In this document: piece after piece, positions 1 through 11,459 of the stretch
Layout: every line of letters starts with the position of its first letter
Numbering within the stretch: the first letter of the stretch is position 1
NCBI RefSeq assembly: GCF_947507565.1
Contig: NC_089179.1
Location: forward strand, 2,063,747-2,127,746
Origin: Oscarella lobularis
Lineage: Eukaryota; Porifera; Homoscleromorpha; Homosclerophorida; Oscarellidae
DNA length: 64,000 nt
Direction of reading: 5' to 3'
Program-made: the position numbers and the translations under genes
The notes under the pieces: generated by a model
Database searches by the model: none
What the model saw: only the letters and a program-made list of their open reading frames with translations
Told to the model about the DNA's origin: nothing

Positions 1-481
1 ACTGAAGTTGCCGTGCGTCGTCCCAGCCTTTGAGTTCGGCATGAGGTCGAATTGATAGAGCCATTTATCGTGCTCCTCGCCTTCTTCGCCCCAAAATCGG
101 TCAATTTCAACGGGCAGTCGTCGCGGCGGCGAAGGGGCGTTCGCGGGAGCTTGCGCTTGTCGTCGTCGATTCGCCATGTCGTTATCGAGTAGTCGGTACA
201 GAGTAGAATGCGTGAGTGAGTGCGTCGAGCTCGTGGGAAAATATGAGATCGTCCGAAGGTGAGGGGCCAAACCGTCTCCGGGATTAAAGTCGGTCGATCG
301 AGCGAGACGGGAGCCGAAACTCGAACACAGTCCCGCGAGCAAAAGAATAAGTATTTCGAACGATCGGGTCGCGTCGTCACGGGCCACTCGGGTCGGGGCA
401 GTAGGGTCGCGACGAACGCGAACACGAGACTGCTCGGGACGAGGGGGCGTAAACGTACGCGTAACAAACAAAACCTCGTCA
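1..481 (-). repeat. LTR of a Gypsy-type retrotransposon, reverse strand, cut by window edge
   Basis: The reverse complement of this stretch aligns without gaps to 61609-62089, the LTR described there, with only about four to six mismatches noticed. Read on the minus strand it begins TGACGAGG at 481 and runs off the left edge, so roughly the last 160 bp of the 640-bp LTR lie outside. It is either the 5' LTR of a minus-strand element or a solo LTR; the window cannot decide. Open frames inside it, including the one continuing to 651, are not genes. The close match between the two LTRs means the family moved recently. Confidence 0.85.
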
Positions 482-696
482 ACGTCAATGTAGGCGCGGA
501 CGGCGTCGGGCGGGCTGTCAAGGACGGCTTCCGATCTCCGACGCGTCGGGGTGGCGGTAGTTGTCGATCGAATCCGCTCTTTGCGGCCCATACCCGGATT
601 CTCCACCAATTTGATACGAATCGGGTCGCAGAGAACGGGCAGAGGCGATAGGCCTTGAGCGAAGCGGATGAGACAGTAGCAGAATTTCGGAAATAG
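482..696. other. Unassigned GC-rich flank of the LTR
   Basis: No gene, repeat or structural signal was recognised here. It differs from the sequence upstream of the other LTR copy at 61608, which confirms that the LTR edge lies near 481. Confidence 0.3.
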
Positions 697-1590
697 ATGA
701 TAGAAGATCGGCGCAGAATTAGTCAGTTTAGTCTTGCAGAAACCTCTATCTTTTTCTATTCATATCACCTAGCTCCATCCACATACAACAACATCGATCC
801 CCACAGTAAAACACAGGAATGCACTTTCATCCTTGATCAGCGTTCAGCAGAAGACAATCAACGTCTGGCCAAACTCGAGAAGCTGGAAAGAAAATACGAA
901 GCCGTCGCTCGCTCAAAAACTCGCGGAAAAGACAAGTCGGAGACAAAAATCTTTTAAAAAACATTCCTCGTCAGCTAGACGCTGAACGCTTAAAATATAT
1001 TGCACAAGATGATACCTTTCCCGTTCAAACTCATTTTTTGGCCAATTTTGTCGAAATGAATATTATTACAGACACATTGTGAGTTTATTTGGCTTTGCCA
1101 AAGGGGACAATACCATTTTTCTTATTACCGAGTTGGTCGACGGATACTATCTCAACGCCATATTGTTTCGACCTAGATCTGGAGTAATAACTAGCAAAAC
1201 AAACGAAAACGGTCTTACGGTTTACTAAATAATGGTTTTAGGTGACCCTTGGCGTTGACGACAATAATTTCATCGCTTTTGAAACTGCTGTGGGTCTTGC
1301 CTATCTTCACATTAAACAAATTGTTCACTTTGACATTAAATCTTTAAATTTGTTGGTTAAGTGACAATGTAGCAAAAACGAAGTTTACTAAAAGTGTTTT
1401 GAGCAGATCGAGTGGCCAGGCATCAAAGTTCGCAAATTTGCGATCTCGGCGTGGCGGGTCTTCGCAAGGCCGCGTTACAGTTACAAGTGTTGGTAGGAAA
1501 GAGACAACTCCCTACATAGCTCCTGAAATGTTCCAAAGATGCGACAAAACCGTGTTCGTCGATGTCTGGTCGTAGAGTCGTGCAGCGGTA
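697..1590 (+). pseudogene. Decayed protein kinase (tyrosine-kinase-like type)
   Basis: Three blocks in order resemble a protein kinase domain. Block one, about 1080-1190, reads LFGFAKGDNTIFLITELV, like the N-lobe beta-strand and hinge region. Block two, about 1243-1362, holds the catalytic loop as HFDIKSLNLLV, where the usual HRD arginine is phenylalanine. Block three, about 1500-1575, reads TTPYIAPEMF and then VDVWS, the APE motif and helix F start. Upstream, 697-1080 gives a charged coiled stretch in two frames. The glycine loop and VAVK lysine are not seen, the DFG region is degraded, and a stop follows VDVWS. It is best read as a pseudogene or a captured fragment; the substrate is unknown. 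Confidence 0.6.
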
Positions 1591-1689
1591 TTGGGACATC
1601 ATGCTTTTGGGACAGCTACATCCGAACAATTCGGCTGCTCCCGAAGTCCGTTTTGGCGCTAAACGCTTGCACTTACCTTCGGCGTTTAG

Positions 1690-2575
1690 ACCGTATATCT
1701 CCCCGCACCCGAGTCAGCGAAGTTGAAACGGGTCTCAGGTTTTTGGGACGCGCTTCTAACCGTCTATAAATATAACATATCAGACATTATTTGAAAGTTC
1801 TTAATATCAGCTTTTTTCTGTGCTGAAAGTTTTTAAGATGATTTTTGTTGTCTACTTGAAGTCCCAAAAACTTCTAGATACAGAAACCATAGTGTCCCAA
1901 ATCTCATGACGACCGGCTTTTATGAAACAAGCATTATTTTAAAATCGGCGTTAATTATTTAAAATGCATTGCGAAAAAAAGTTTATAAAACGATTAGTTT
2001 AAAAACAAGCTAAAATGGCGGATGGGAATTTTTCGTGCTTCTAGCAGTCTATAAGACTGCAAACGTCCTCTTTTTAAATATAACCTTTTGTAACGGAGTT
2101 ATGACAAATCAGGTCGAGCAGGCTGACAGTGTACCACCATTCAGTACTTGAAGTCGCAATGCATTTAGGTTTCTATCAACAGCGCAAGAATCATGGAAAA
2201 AAAATTCTTTCAGCTATTTTAGCTGGTTTTTGAGCATATTAGCGGAAGTAACTTTTTTGCGGCAATGCATTTTTAAATTGATTTTTGTTGTCTGTTTGAA
2301 GTGGCGAAAAATTCTAATTACAAAAACTATAGTTTCCCAAAACTCATGACGCACCGAATTTTTTTAAACGAGGGTTATTTTCCATTTGGTGATAATTATT
2401 CAAAAACGTTTAGCACAGATAAAAAGCTGATGACGAATAAAGCTTTGAAATGATGTACAATATGTTATATGTATAGACTTAATCATTAGAATCATTAGAA
2501 GCGCGTCCCAAAAACACGAGAACCGTCCTTATTTCGCTGACTCGGCGGCGGGTGATATACAGGCTGTGCTTTCGC
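1690..2575. mobile_element. Non-autonomous element with long terminal inverted repeats
   Basis: The left end contains GTATATC, then CGAGTCAGCGAA, then TTTTTGGGACGCGCTTCTAA (to about 1760). The reverse complement of the right end (about 2480-2573) gives the same three blocks in the same order. The arms are about 70-80 bp with scattered mismatches. The interior is AT-rich and has no coding capacity. The left arm abuts the decayed kinase. No target duplication was identified with confidence. Confidence 0.7.
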
Positions 2576-2794
2576 CCGCGTTATGCCGAATAACCCAACA
2601 GTTGTGCGTCAAGCCTCTATTGGGTTGTCTCTGTCGTAACCCAGTGCGCACAAGATGCATTCGACTGCCTCAACGTAAGAAGTTTGTCGTCTGATAAATC
2701 TGCTCGAAGGATAAAGATTCCGAAGATCATAGATTGAAGGTAAATTTACCGTCTTTTGTAAACATTCTTAAGTCTGAAAAAAGAGGGGTTTCCA

Positions 2795-2826
2795 GACCTT
2801 ATATAGACCCCTGGATCCGTCACTGC
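2795..2826. mobile_element. hAT-type terminal sequence
   Basis: CCCCTGGATCCGTCACTG here is the reverse complement of a CAGTGACGGATCC-type hAT terminus. The same terminus, as CAGTGGCGGATCC, bounds the MITE at 46571-47034. It points to an element lying to the left, but its other end was not found. A transposase remnant of the same superfamily lies to the right. Confidence 0.55.
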
Positions 2827-3144
2827 AAAATGCCAGGCTAAAACGATTTTTCTTTGAAAAAATTTGGGTAAATTTCTCAGCGTTATTTTACTGAGCGTAC
2901 TTTAATACAAAAGTTTCGTTCGCGTTGGAATTTAAACTAAACGCTTATTTTTCTAGCAAGAATAATTTTTCAAAATTGCTGGGCAAAGCTATGAATGACG
3001 CCATATTGGGAATTGATTTTTCGTTATGGCATTTTACAGTACATGTTTGGTAGCCTACTGTCAAGCTTGTCCTTAGCCGAGTGAAAGATGACAATGGCAG
3101 CAAAGTGTACCAGGGTGCTGTTCTCACAGACTACAACCCTGCAA

Positions 3145-3977
3145 GGCTGCAACCCTAAAGACCTGTGCAGGCAGTGCTCTTGCTGACGTGAATCGCCTTG
3201 AAAAGAAGATAAGAGCACGTCTAGAATGGTACGATGTTAAGATGTTGAGGGCAATTCTTGTCTTCACGGATACGCAAAGCTGGCGCCTTTCCACGGGAAG
3301 TGACGAAATGAACTCAGAACCCGAAGACGATGTCGACAACCTGGCAGAGATACGAGATGCAGTCGAATATATTACTTCCCACTTCAGGGATCCATTGGAA
3401 GCTAAGGGTGTCAACTTGGCCAGCATTCAGGATGAAGTCGAGGAGATCGTACCATATGCTAGGAAGTATCTTAGCATTGACCAAGAGGGTTACCAGAAAG
3501 TCTGGTTTAAGCTACATGTGTCTCCTGATGCAGAGAGCAAGTGGCCTAACATCTTCGACTTTGTGAGTTGGTGTTTAGCCTACCTTTCTCAAATGCTCAT
3601 GTGGAGAGATTGTTCTCTACCTTGAAGGTTATCAAGAATAACAGAAGGACCAACCTGAGTCTACTACCCTCTCAGACCTCCTTGAAATCCAGATAGAAGG
3701 TCCTCCTCTCGCTAGCTTCTCAGCTGATCACGCAGTTTCACTTTGGTGGAATGATTGTCAAACCACTTGAAGAGTTAGTCAACATCCGAGAAAAGAGTAC
3801 AGGCCAAGAGAAACTGGATCATCGAGTACCTTTTTGGAAACAACGGTAACTGAAGAATCAGATACCATCACGCTTGAAGAATGGGACAAGTGGTTTGATC
3901 CTGTAGCCTTTACGTCACATCCCGGCCCTTCCACTTCTGCAACAGTGGAAATAGAGTCGGATTCTGATTCATCATGA
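3145..3977 (+). pseudogene. hAT transposase, C-terminal part, frameshifted
   Basis: The frame from about 3145 to 3560 encodes an acidic, helical segment (NRLEKKIRARLEWYDVKMLR and on). A shift then gives the hallmark hAT dimerisation region NAHVERLFSTLKVIKNNRR at about 3585-3645. A second shift gives TTLSDLLEIQIEGPPLASFS and WWNDC, and a third gives the C-terminal tail ending with TGA at 3975-3977. hAT transposases are DDE enzymes that dimerise through this C-terminal region; the catalytic core is missing here. At least three frame changes make it non-functional. The superfamily assignment rests on the NAHVERLFS-type motif. Confidence 0.75.
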
Positions 3978-4276
3978 ACTATTTAACAGCATTACACGTC
4001 TGAGAAGTACCCGGCCAGTAAGGTAGCGTTCTACATGACTTATTTAGAATGGCTTTGAGATTTGGGAATTTGTGCTACTGTATTCCCGAAGCGCAGTGCG
4101 ATTCTCAGTAAATAATGGCGTGACCAGTCCAACAGTAATCTGCGTGCCTGGTATAGCCGTGGATATTTGGTCTATTCTGTGGCTGCTTTGTGTTGCGTGT
4201 ACCTACCGCCACTGAGCAACCGTTAAATCAATTGAGGTCTGACAACGACAATGACCGCAGAATACCAAAGAACTAC

Positions 4277-4560
4277 CGCTACGACGAAAACGAAGTCAAG
4301 CTGCATTGGGAAGCGGTCGAACTTGATAAAAACGCCTCCCATGGAGCGAGAGGACGGTTTCAAAGTGGAAAATAAGCTTCAAGCGCGAGCAGAGGAAAAC
4401 GAATCGCGAGCAAACTTACGGTACGTACGACGAAAACTAAGTCAAACTGGATTGGGAAGCGGTCGAACTTGCCAATAACGCCTCCCATGGGGCGAGAGAA
4501 CGGTTTGGAACTGGAAAATAAGCCCGAAACGCGAGCAAAGGAGAAGGAATCGGTAGATCA
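4277..4560. repeat. Tandem duplication, about 146-bp unit, two copies
   Basis: ATTGGGAAGCGGTCGAACTT occurs near 4303 and again near 4450, each followed by a near-identical AACGCCTCCCATGG.GCGAGAG stretch. The copies differ by scattered substitutions and short indels. No protein family was recognised in either. Confidence 0.65.
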
Positions 4561-7500
4561 CGTGACCGGCCAATTCCAAGATGGCGCCGGCAGGCAAAGA
4601 TGACGTCAAGGAACAAAAACACGGCTTCGAAAGCGGTTTCGGCGCTAATCGGCGAAAGAAAAGGCTTCGAAGAGTAGAAAAATTGTCGCCGTGATTTCGA
4701 ACGAAGCGCCGAAGCGAGCGATTACGGAGAAAATCGCTCGATCTCCGAAAGGGGCCTCGACGCCGGTCGAAAGTGGAAGGGTGTTCGGGAAGACGTAAAA
4801 AAGCGACCCCGTCGTCGAGAGATTCGTCCGAAGGCTTTTCGAAATCGGTCGATAATCGAGACGGCTCGAAAACGGAGCCTTTCGAGCGATTTCGGGCGAA
4901 AGCGAACGGTCGAAAAGCTTCGCGGCGACGAAAGATCGTCGCTAGGCGTTCCAAGGGAGACGAACGAGGCGCCGTCGGCGAAAAAAAGGCCTTTTCCGAT
5001 TTTTCTCGAAAGGGGCCCCGACCCGAAATGAGCGCGCCAGGTTATCTACATTCGTCCGAAAAGAGCGCCCAGAGAGCGAAGAGGCGCTCGGCCGCTCCGC
5101 TCCGGAGAAATAGTCGATCTCGATAGACGCGGCCATCTTGGAAAAAACATGGCGTACTTTCGTTTTTAGGGGTGCAGATATACGGCTCTGGGTTAGTCTA
5201 ACCGTTGGAGTCTTGCGAGGGACCCAGATATAACCGGTTGACCCTTAACGTTACCGAAGCGGCAATGTCGGGCCAATGCAGCTGTTGCCTTTAGAGTGCC
5301 CGGTTATTCTACAGAAGATGCAAACGATCCTCCGGTCCAGTTATCGCCCTGGTCCATTTGCGTCGTGACGGGCCTACTGTTTGGCAATGAAATCTATTAT
5401 AGTACGAAATGGCAAAAGTGGAGTGCACAGGAACTTGTTCGCGCTTGTAACGTCTGGTGGTGTCAGAACAAAGGAGTTGAATTCTTGTAAATTTTATCTC
5501 CCTGATCTTGTCTCATGGGTTCAATAGCGGCAAAGTCGCTTGAAAATTGGCTTGGTTCAATTGCAGAGTTCTGGAGAATTAACTGGGGTGCTTTATTAGA
5601 AGGAGTAAGGGTGCGCCGATTTTAGTTGTGAGTCTAGCTTCAAGACGGCATGCCATACCTGTAGAAGCGAGAGACCTAATTTGTGCAATACGTATGATAA
5701 TGAAAGGCCTCGCTATTTTCAGTGGTATCTTTAGATAGGTAGTGTTTGTTTGGTATTTGGTTGAGTGGTATTGATATGTGAAGGAAGATTCGCAGTAGTT
5801 TGCGTTCTATCGCAGTGAGAAGTAACTGAGAAAATGGCATTCTGAGTGACTTGTCTGTGGGTTTTCGGTGAACTGCTTGCTGAGCAGTGCCTGAGTTTGA
5901 TTTCCAGAACTTATGAACGGAAAGTGTTGTCTAAGGCTTGTCTGAGTCAATAGCTCTTTCTTGTTCTTTCTCAGTAAGTCGTTGGCTCTTCTCGCGCTCG
6001 TCGTTTGCTCTTGGCGGCGAGAATAGTCCAGAACAGTGGCCGAGCGAGTTATTCAAACAAATAACATGAGGGACAATAACGCAAACCCCACGAGTCAGAG
6101 CGAACCCCGCGAGGGCCCCTCGGAGAAACGAACCAAACGTAAACACACTCGACCGTTCGGCAAAGAGGCTCGCGGATTGGCGCGACGATCGGAAGCGGAA
6201 CGTCGGCAAATAAGGCGGACAAAGATCGGCGAGAAGGCGTGTTCAGTTAGTCTTCATCTACGACAATTCGCCTCTTTTTTCGAACGGGGAATCATTCGCA
6301 TATCGTTCGCCAGCTCGGAGCCCACGACTCCTTGGCTAAGCCGTCAAGAAGTACTGATGTTTTGTCGACTTCACCATCTGGAAAAAGGCTCGTACGACTC
6401 AAAAAATATCTATTACGCCGACCGAATACAGTTTCTAGAATCTTAGCGTGCTTAGACCGCTAGCCTCATTTGAGTATAGGTACATTCTAAAGGAAGATTT
6501 AGGAGTGTAAGGGTGTCGTGGTTTAGAATTATTAATGGGCCTTTGGCGTTAAGTACAGTTGAATGCGGTCCTTTTGTACGAAGGTCCGTACCGAGGTAAG
6601 TTGTTTTAGAAGGTCAAAGAGGTGTACGACAGAAAGGAAGGCCTTTGTGCGGAATGGAATTTTTTTTGGCGGTTAGTACGCGTTGTGAGATCTTTACAAT
6701 TGTAGTCTTTTTCAAATGTTTCTCTATTTAATATTCAATAGGGTTCGTGTATGAGTCAGTGTACAGAACGGCCAACTAAAATACCTATTCTTAACACTAA
6801 AAGCGCGCTGCACACATGCATGCATATTTTTATATAGTAGGCTCACTATGCTCGACGATTAGATGTTTGGAACTTTAGAAGTAGGCTTTCGTTTCCGTTT
6901 CGCGTGCGCTACAGCGAGATATCCCTGGCACAAGAAGGCGCAAGACGGAGACGGAGCGCTCCGCTCGTGCGACGGCGAGGGAAAACGAAGCCCTTCCTGC
7001 CTTCAGGTGAGCTTTGGGAAGTATTCGCTTTGTAGCTATGGGACGGGCTGCGCGGGAATTGGCCGTGCAGCTCCTCGCTCGCATCGTAGCAGCCTCGGCT
7101 CGCGTCGGTAGGCTATCGTGCGTCATTCAATGACGCATCGGCTTAGTTTAGGCGCCCTAGTCGCTCGCGATTTCGACCGGAAGTATGAAGTCGAGCGATT
7201 AGGTCCCCTCACTAATGTTTTCTGACTTTTTAGGCTATTCTGAAGACGCAGGAAGGATTCAAGAGAAGCTCAAGCAGCTGTGTTTCGGCTGCGAAGGAAA
7301 CGGTTGCAGAGACCATTTTCAAGTTATTTCTCTGAATCATCTTGTTTTTATTTTTCCAGAGTTCTGAGATAAAGAAGAAGACTTCCAGAAATTTTTAGAT
7401 TTTTTTGTATTTTTAAAAATTTTTTTTAAAAATAAACTTCTTGCAACTCATTTACTTTGCCTTGGAAAAGCGTACAAATATCCCCCAACTTATCTGCAAG

Positions 7501-9280
7501 AAAAAGACTTTGAAATATGCTAAAGTTTTCGAAATATTTCAAATTATATGTAAAATGTTTTTGTTATTAATTTCTGAAAAGGCTTGCTCAAAAAATTTCA
7601 AATTTTAAACACAAAAAGAACCTACATAATGAATTTTTATAAGTTTGAGTTTAATGTCAGAAAGTATGTATTGAAGGAAATATCGATTTTCGAAATTTAC
7701 ATTCGGGACTGTTGTTTTTTTGATTGCTATTAACTTGAAAACGGATTGTCCCATTCAAAAAATTTTTGCGCAGATCGATTTCTCTACTAATTCTACATTA
7801 GATACATTAAAAGAAGTAATAATGAGCGTTATTGCCTTGATTGGCGACTAACGGCGAAAGCCGTGTAGTGTTACATGAAGGTAGCTGAAGCCTTCAGAAA
7901 ATGTGACCGAGCCGAACTCGAATTGCGAAAGCGCAATCGCAGCCACTGCAAACTAGCATGGACCGATGTCAACATAGGCAAGTAGTAAAACCCTAGAATT
8001 GCATTTGAATCCGTTCCTTCGCAGCTAAGATATCGACACTTTTCGTCTCAGGACGACAAAACTCGACCAATTTTGCTGCAATTTACAAAACTCATTGACT
8101 ACGTAATTTCAAATCTATTTTTAAAGCGACCTAAGCAAAAATCCTTTATGGAGGTCGCAATTAGCGTTCAAATGTAGGAAAAAGAGCTAGCGCACGCTAT
8201 ACATTGACATTCTTTATCGTTTTTCATCAAGAAGCCGATCGGACGTATCGCTACCATGCAAGCGGCTTCTTCAGAGTTTTCTGAAGCCATCTGCAATGGT
8301 AAAAGTGAAGTCACGAGCAGCATAACGGAACTCGCGAACTCCATCGCGATTTCCACTCAGCGACGCAGACGTTCCTTTTCTAGTCCATCTTTTGTTATTG
8401 CTCTCTTCTAGCCTTCTATACCTCTACAGACGCTAAGTTAAACTAGTAAGCCTAAAACCCTAGCCCAACCCTAATTAGGGCTGCTTAGCGCACTGAAACC
8501 CTGTCTTTTTAGATCGTCAGCGCTTGCAAAAATATCCACTCATCATCTCGGTTGCAGAAGTCTTTAACACAGTGAAGCTCTTTTTTCATATAAGTCAATT
8601 TTCACTCAACAATGAATGAACTTGATACTTTTAACCGTCATTTTTATATGGAAAAAGTCATGATTGAAATGCATCAGAAGAGAGAAAATTTATGAATGGA
8701 CTGCTTATGCTAAAGTATAACTCAGCAAAAAAGAATTCAGCTCAACCTAACTGTTTGCCTTGCAGGCGCAGGCAGTGCCACTTTTTTTGCAACTTTTGTG
8801 TAAGGTAAGCAAAAAAGTCAGCGTCACTGTGTAATGTGTTTCTAATTTTATTTGGTGATAGAAAAAAGATTTGACGAACAAAAGAACACCAGTGAAGAGC
8901 AATCCTCTGGCGCATGTGCCCAGCGTGCACCGCGGAAGAAGTCGCTTTTTGGACGGAGAAAGCAGGTCTTCTCGGCAAGGGAAAAGACGTTTTCCATTTT
9001 CAGCATGGCGATTGTTCCCAAAGCGAAAATGAGCAACTAATTGGACCTGTAAAACAGGATTAAATTATTGGTCAATTGATGGGCCAGAATCGTATTAGGT
9101 AGAAGGCGGGACAAAAGCTAGCCTTGCCCAACATGCGACATGCGTAGCCGAAAGGCCAAACTCGCACTGAAACATGGGGCAGACTCAAAAAGAGGCAGCA
9201 GTAGAGAATATTGTACAAAATAAGAAAGTACATGTATCACAAAGAGATGTCGCATTTATAGACAGGCTGACCAATCGTCA
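4561..9280. other. Long stretch without a recognised gene
   Basis: 4600-5150 is CG-rich and purine-rich (many CGAAA words) and gives open frames on both strands, typical of low stop-codon density. 6036-6446 holds a 136-residue open frame, listed separately. 7330-7840 is AT-rich with poly-T/poly-A runs. 7840-9050 is mixed. Small open frames near 6870 and 8850 overlap on opposite strands and match nothing I recognise. Confidence 0.4.
6036..6446 (+). CDS. Unrecognised 136-residue open frame
   Basis: The N-terminal 70 residues are charged and arginine/lysine-rich (EKRTKRKHTRPFG), and the C-terminal part is more hydrophobic. No motif, signal peptide or family was recognised. It starts at an ATG but lacks supporting introns or homologues within the window. 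It may be chance, because the region is GC-rich and poor in stops. Confidence 0.2.
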   Translation: MAERVIQTNNMRDNNANPTSQSEPREGPSEKRTKRKHTRPFGKEARGLARRSEAERRQIRRTKIGEKACSVSLHLRQFASFFERGIIRISFASSEPTTPWLSRQEVLMFCRLHHLEKGSYDSKNIYYADRIQFLES

Positions 9281-9289
9281 AGTAAATTC

Positions 9290-9790
9290 GTGAGCAATCC
9301 TCTTTTCGCACGCAACAAATGCGCCAGAAATTGCGTCGTCTAGCGAACAAAAGGAAAGTGTCATTACAACGCATTCGACGTATGGCTCAGAAGGTAGCCA
9401 ACTCCACCGACACTAACGGGGTCGACATGCCTCCGGACCAGCACGAAGATTTCATTGATATTTCCAAGTAATGGCGCATCAGTCGAAGAAACCTTTCCTA
9501 AAGGGTCATTCCGACGCGTTTTCTGGGACCAAAAACTCAAATCGGCCAAACTGAAGGGTAGTCGAGGAATGCGTTGGCACCCTCTGGTTTTACGGTGGGC
9601 GCTGAATTTGCGGATGAGACCTTCCGGCGCGTACCATGCCATGAGAACGGCCGGTTTTATTAGACTCCCATCGGAGCGTACACTGAGGGTGCCTTGGAAA
9701 AGACCCGGCAGCGGCAATTCACGCAGCTTTTGCGGTTACATCCAAGCGGCGACTGCTGCTGCCTCTAAGATGGCTCTGGTACATTAGTTG
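9290..9790 (+). pseudogene. P-element/THAP9-like transposase fragment, copy 1
   Basis: A basic helical stretch (about 9300-9460, containing QKLRRLANKRKVSLQRIRR) is followed after a frame change by GSFRRVFWDQKLKSA, GMRWHPLVLRWALNLRM and GAYHAMRTAGFIRLPSERTL (to about 9690). This order matches the region between the coiled coil and the catalytic core of P-like transposases, and matches the copy at 16822-17481. The match stops after PSERTLR, so the catalytic domain is missing. The residue pattern R-W-x-L-x-L ... PSxRTLR is what I associate with the P superfamily in sponges and cnidarians; the exact subfamily is inferred. Confidence 0.6.
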
Positions 9791-11285
9791 CTGCTAGTGT
9801 TTTTTCGGTTTCCGCTGTTGTTTCTGCTTCTGCGGCTGATACTAGAAGCTGCTGCGGCTTCAGAAAAGCGCCCAGGCCGAGAGCGCGGAAGTGGTGGTTC
9901 TACCTTAATTGGTGTGCACGCTGCGCCGCCTTGGAAAAAATGTCTGTGGAATTATGAAAACGGACGCTGTGGCGGACTGTTAGCGAGGCCGACCGGCCAC
10001 GCGAGACAAGAAAACGTCGGCCCTCCGGTTGCTATTGTCTACTGACGCGCCCGCTCCTCCAATCTATTGCTCTGATGGTTTAGTCCGTGACGCCAGCCAC
10101 GAAATAGCACATGTTGAAGGAAACCACGTGCAGCGGTTCCATCGTTATGGCCGGCTTCGACGCTTGACCGTCTGGCGTAGTTTGTTGAATTTGCTGTTTT
10201 TGGCTAAGAATGAGTGGGATCGTGAATCAGCGTTAGTTGTAAATCACGTTCGCCTCTGGTATGTAAAAGCATTTTACCGCTACATCAAAGTTCTATTTAT
10301 CTCAATGAATTCAAATAGCGCGTAGACGTCCTTTACGCCTTTTTCCCGACAAAGCCTTCTAGAGAGTTCACACTCGCAAAAATAACTGAACCAAACCTGG
10401 CTCGGTTACTTTGCCAGTGTGAACGGGAGCCGATACGAACCGAGCCCAGCCAGACAAGCGCCTTGGCTTGCCGTTTCAGCACGATTCGGGTCTAGCCTGG
10501 CACACCAAAACACGATTTTCAGCACCTTTTACTGCCGAATTTCGGTGATTTTCGTTCCTTCGATAGCGATGTGTCGTTCATATTAATTACACGTGATTCT
10601 ACATAACGAGCGAAGAATTGACTATCAGTCAGTCTCACCAGTAAGGCGATCTTTTTATCTTTCATGTCTTGGCAAGAAAACAGAGGTTTGTCGATTAGTC
10701 TCTTTGCGAGGCGCAGAGAATGTCGAAACGCAGCTCAAGGGCTGCAAACATAATAGATAAGTATTCGAAGCGATTTCGCAAGGGGGAAGCAGGGTCTGAA
10801 AAGACCGCGAATCAGAGAACGGAGAAGACAGAAGCTGAAGAAAGAGTACACGAGGGCAAAGAATAACAACAGAGCAACGGAAAAAAGTAGGAAAACTCGC
10901 CGCTTTGACGAGCTCGAAGAAATTCTTGCTCACCGCCAGTTTACTCGTCCGCCCGTTTTGGTGGACAGCATGGCAGAGAAGAGGAAGCGTAGCCGCAAGA
11001 CGCTAGAGCAGAAGACGCGCCTGAAATATCTCGCGAAGGATGACGCGTAAGAGAAGGAAAGCGAAAAGCGGGGAAAAGAAGAAAGGAATATAATGAAGCG
11101 AGGAGAATAAACGGTTGGGACATTTCAGGATACGATGAAGGAGCTTTGGAACAGAATGAATGAGAAGGGAAGAGCGTGACCTTCAACTTCAGAGGGCGAA
11201 AATTGTCATGCAGTCAAGGAGTGTTCATCCGCAGTTTTACAAGTACTGTAATAGGGTTAAACTAGAGACTACACGTTTTACGTAT
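9791..11285. other. No recognised gene
   Basis: 9790-10330 is GC-balanced with short open frames. 10640-11190 is purine-rich on the plus strand, giving matching serine/phenylalanine-rich shadow frames on the minus strand. No repeat, RNA gene or transposon terminus was recognised. Confidence 0.3.
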
Positions 11286-11375
11286 CAAATATAAGTAATT
11301 ATACCCCGTTGCGGGGGCGCGGTAAAGGCGCCGACAGGGCAATAAATCCCATATTGCCCGTTGCCACTTGACGAC

Positions 11376-11395
11376 GGGCGAATATATATTCGCCC
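11376..11395. repeat. Perfect 20-bp palindrome
   Basis: GGGCGAATATATATTCGCCC is fully self-complementary. It sits just downstream of related GGGCAATA/TATTGCCC inverted words at about 11318-11360, which resemble the palindromic element at 24946-25061. It lies past the 3' end of the Crypton-like pseudogene and may belong to a small foldback element. Confidence 0.7.
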
Positions 11396-11459
11396 TAGGT
11401 GCAGAACCAATGAATTTATTGCAGAGCGTGCAAGAAAGCAGTACAGAACAGGCATACTA

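Noticed and set aside
7840-8000. Possible structured RNA in a mixed-composition stretch
   Set aside because: No tRNA, snRNA or rRNA landmarks (boxes, anticodon stem, Sm site) could be found by eye.
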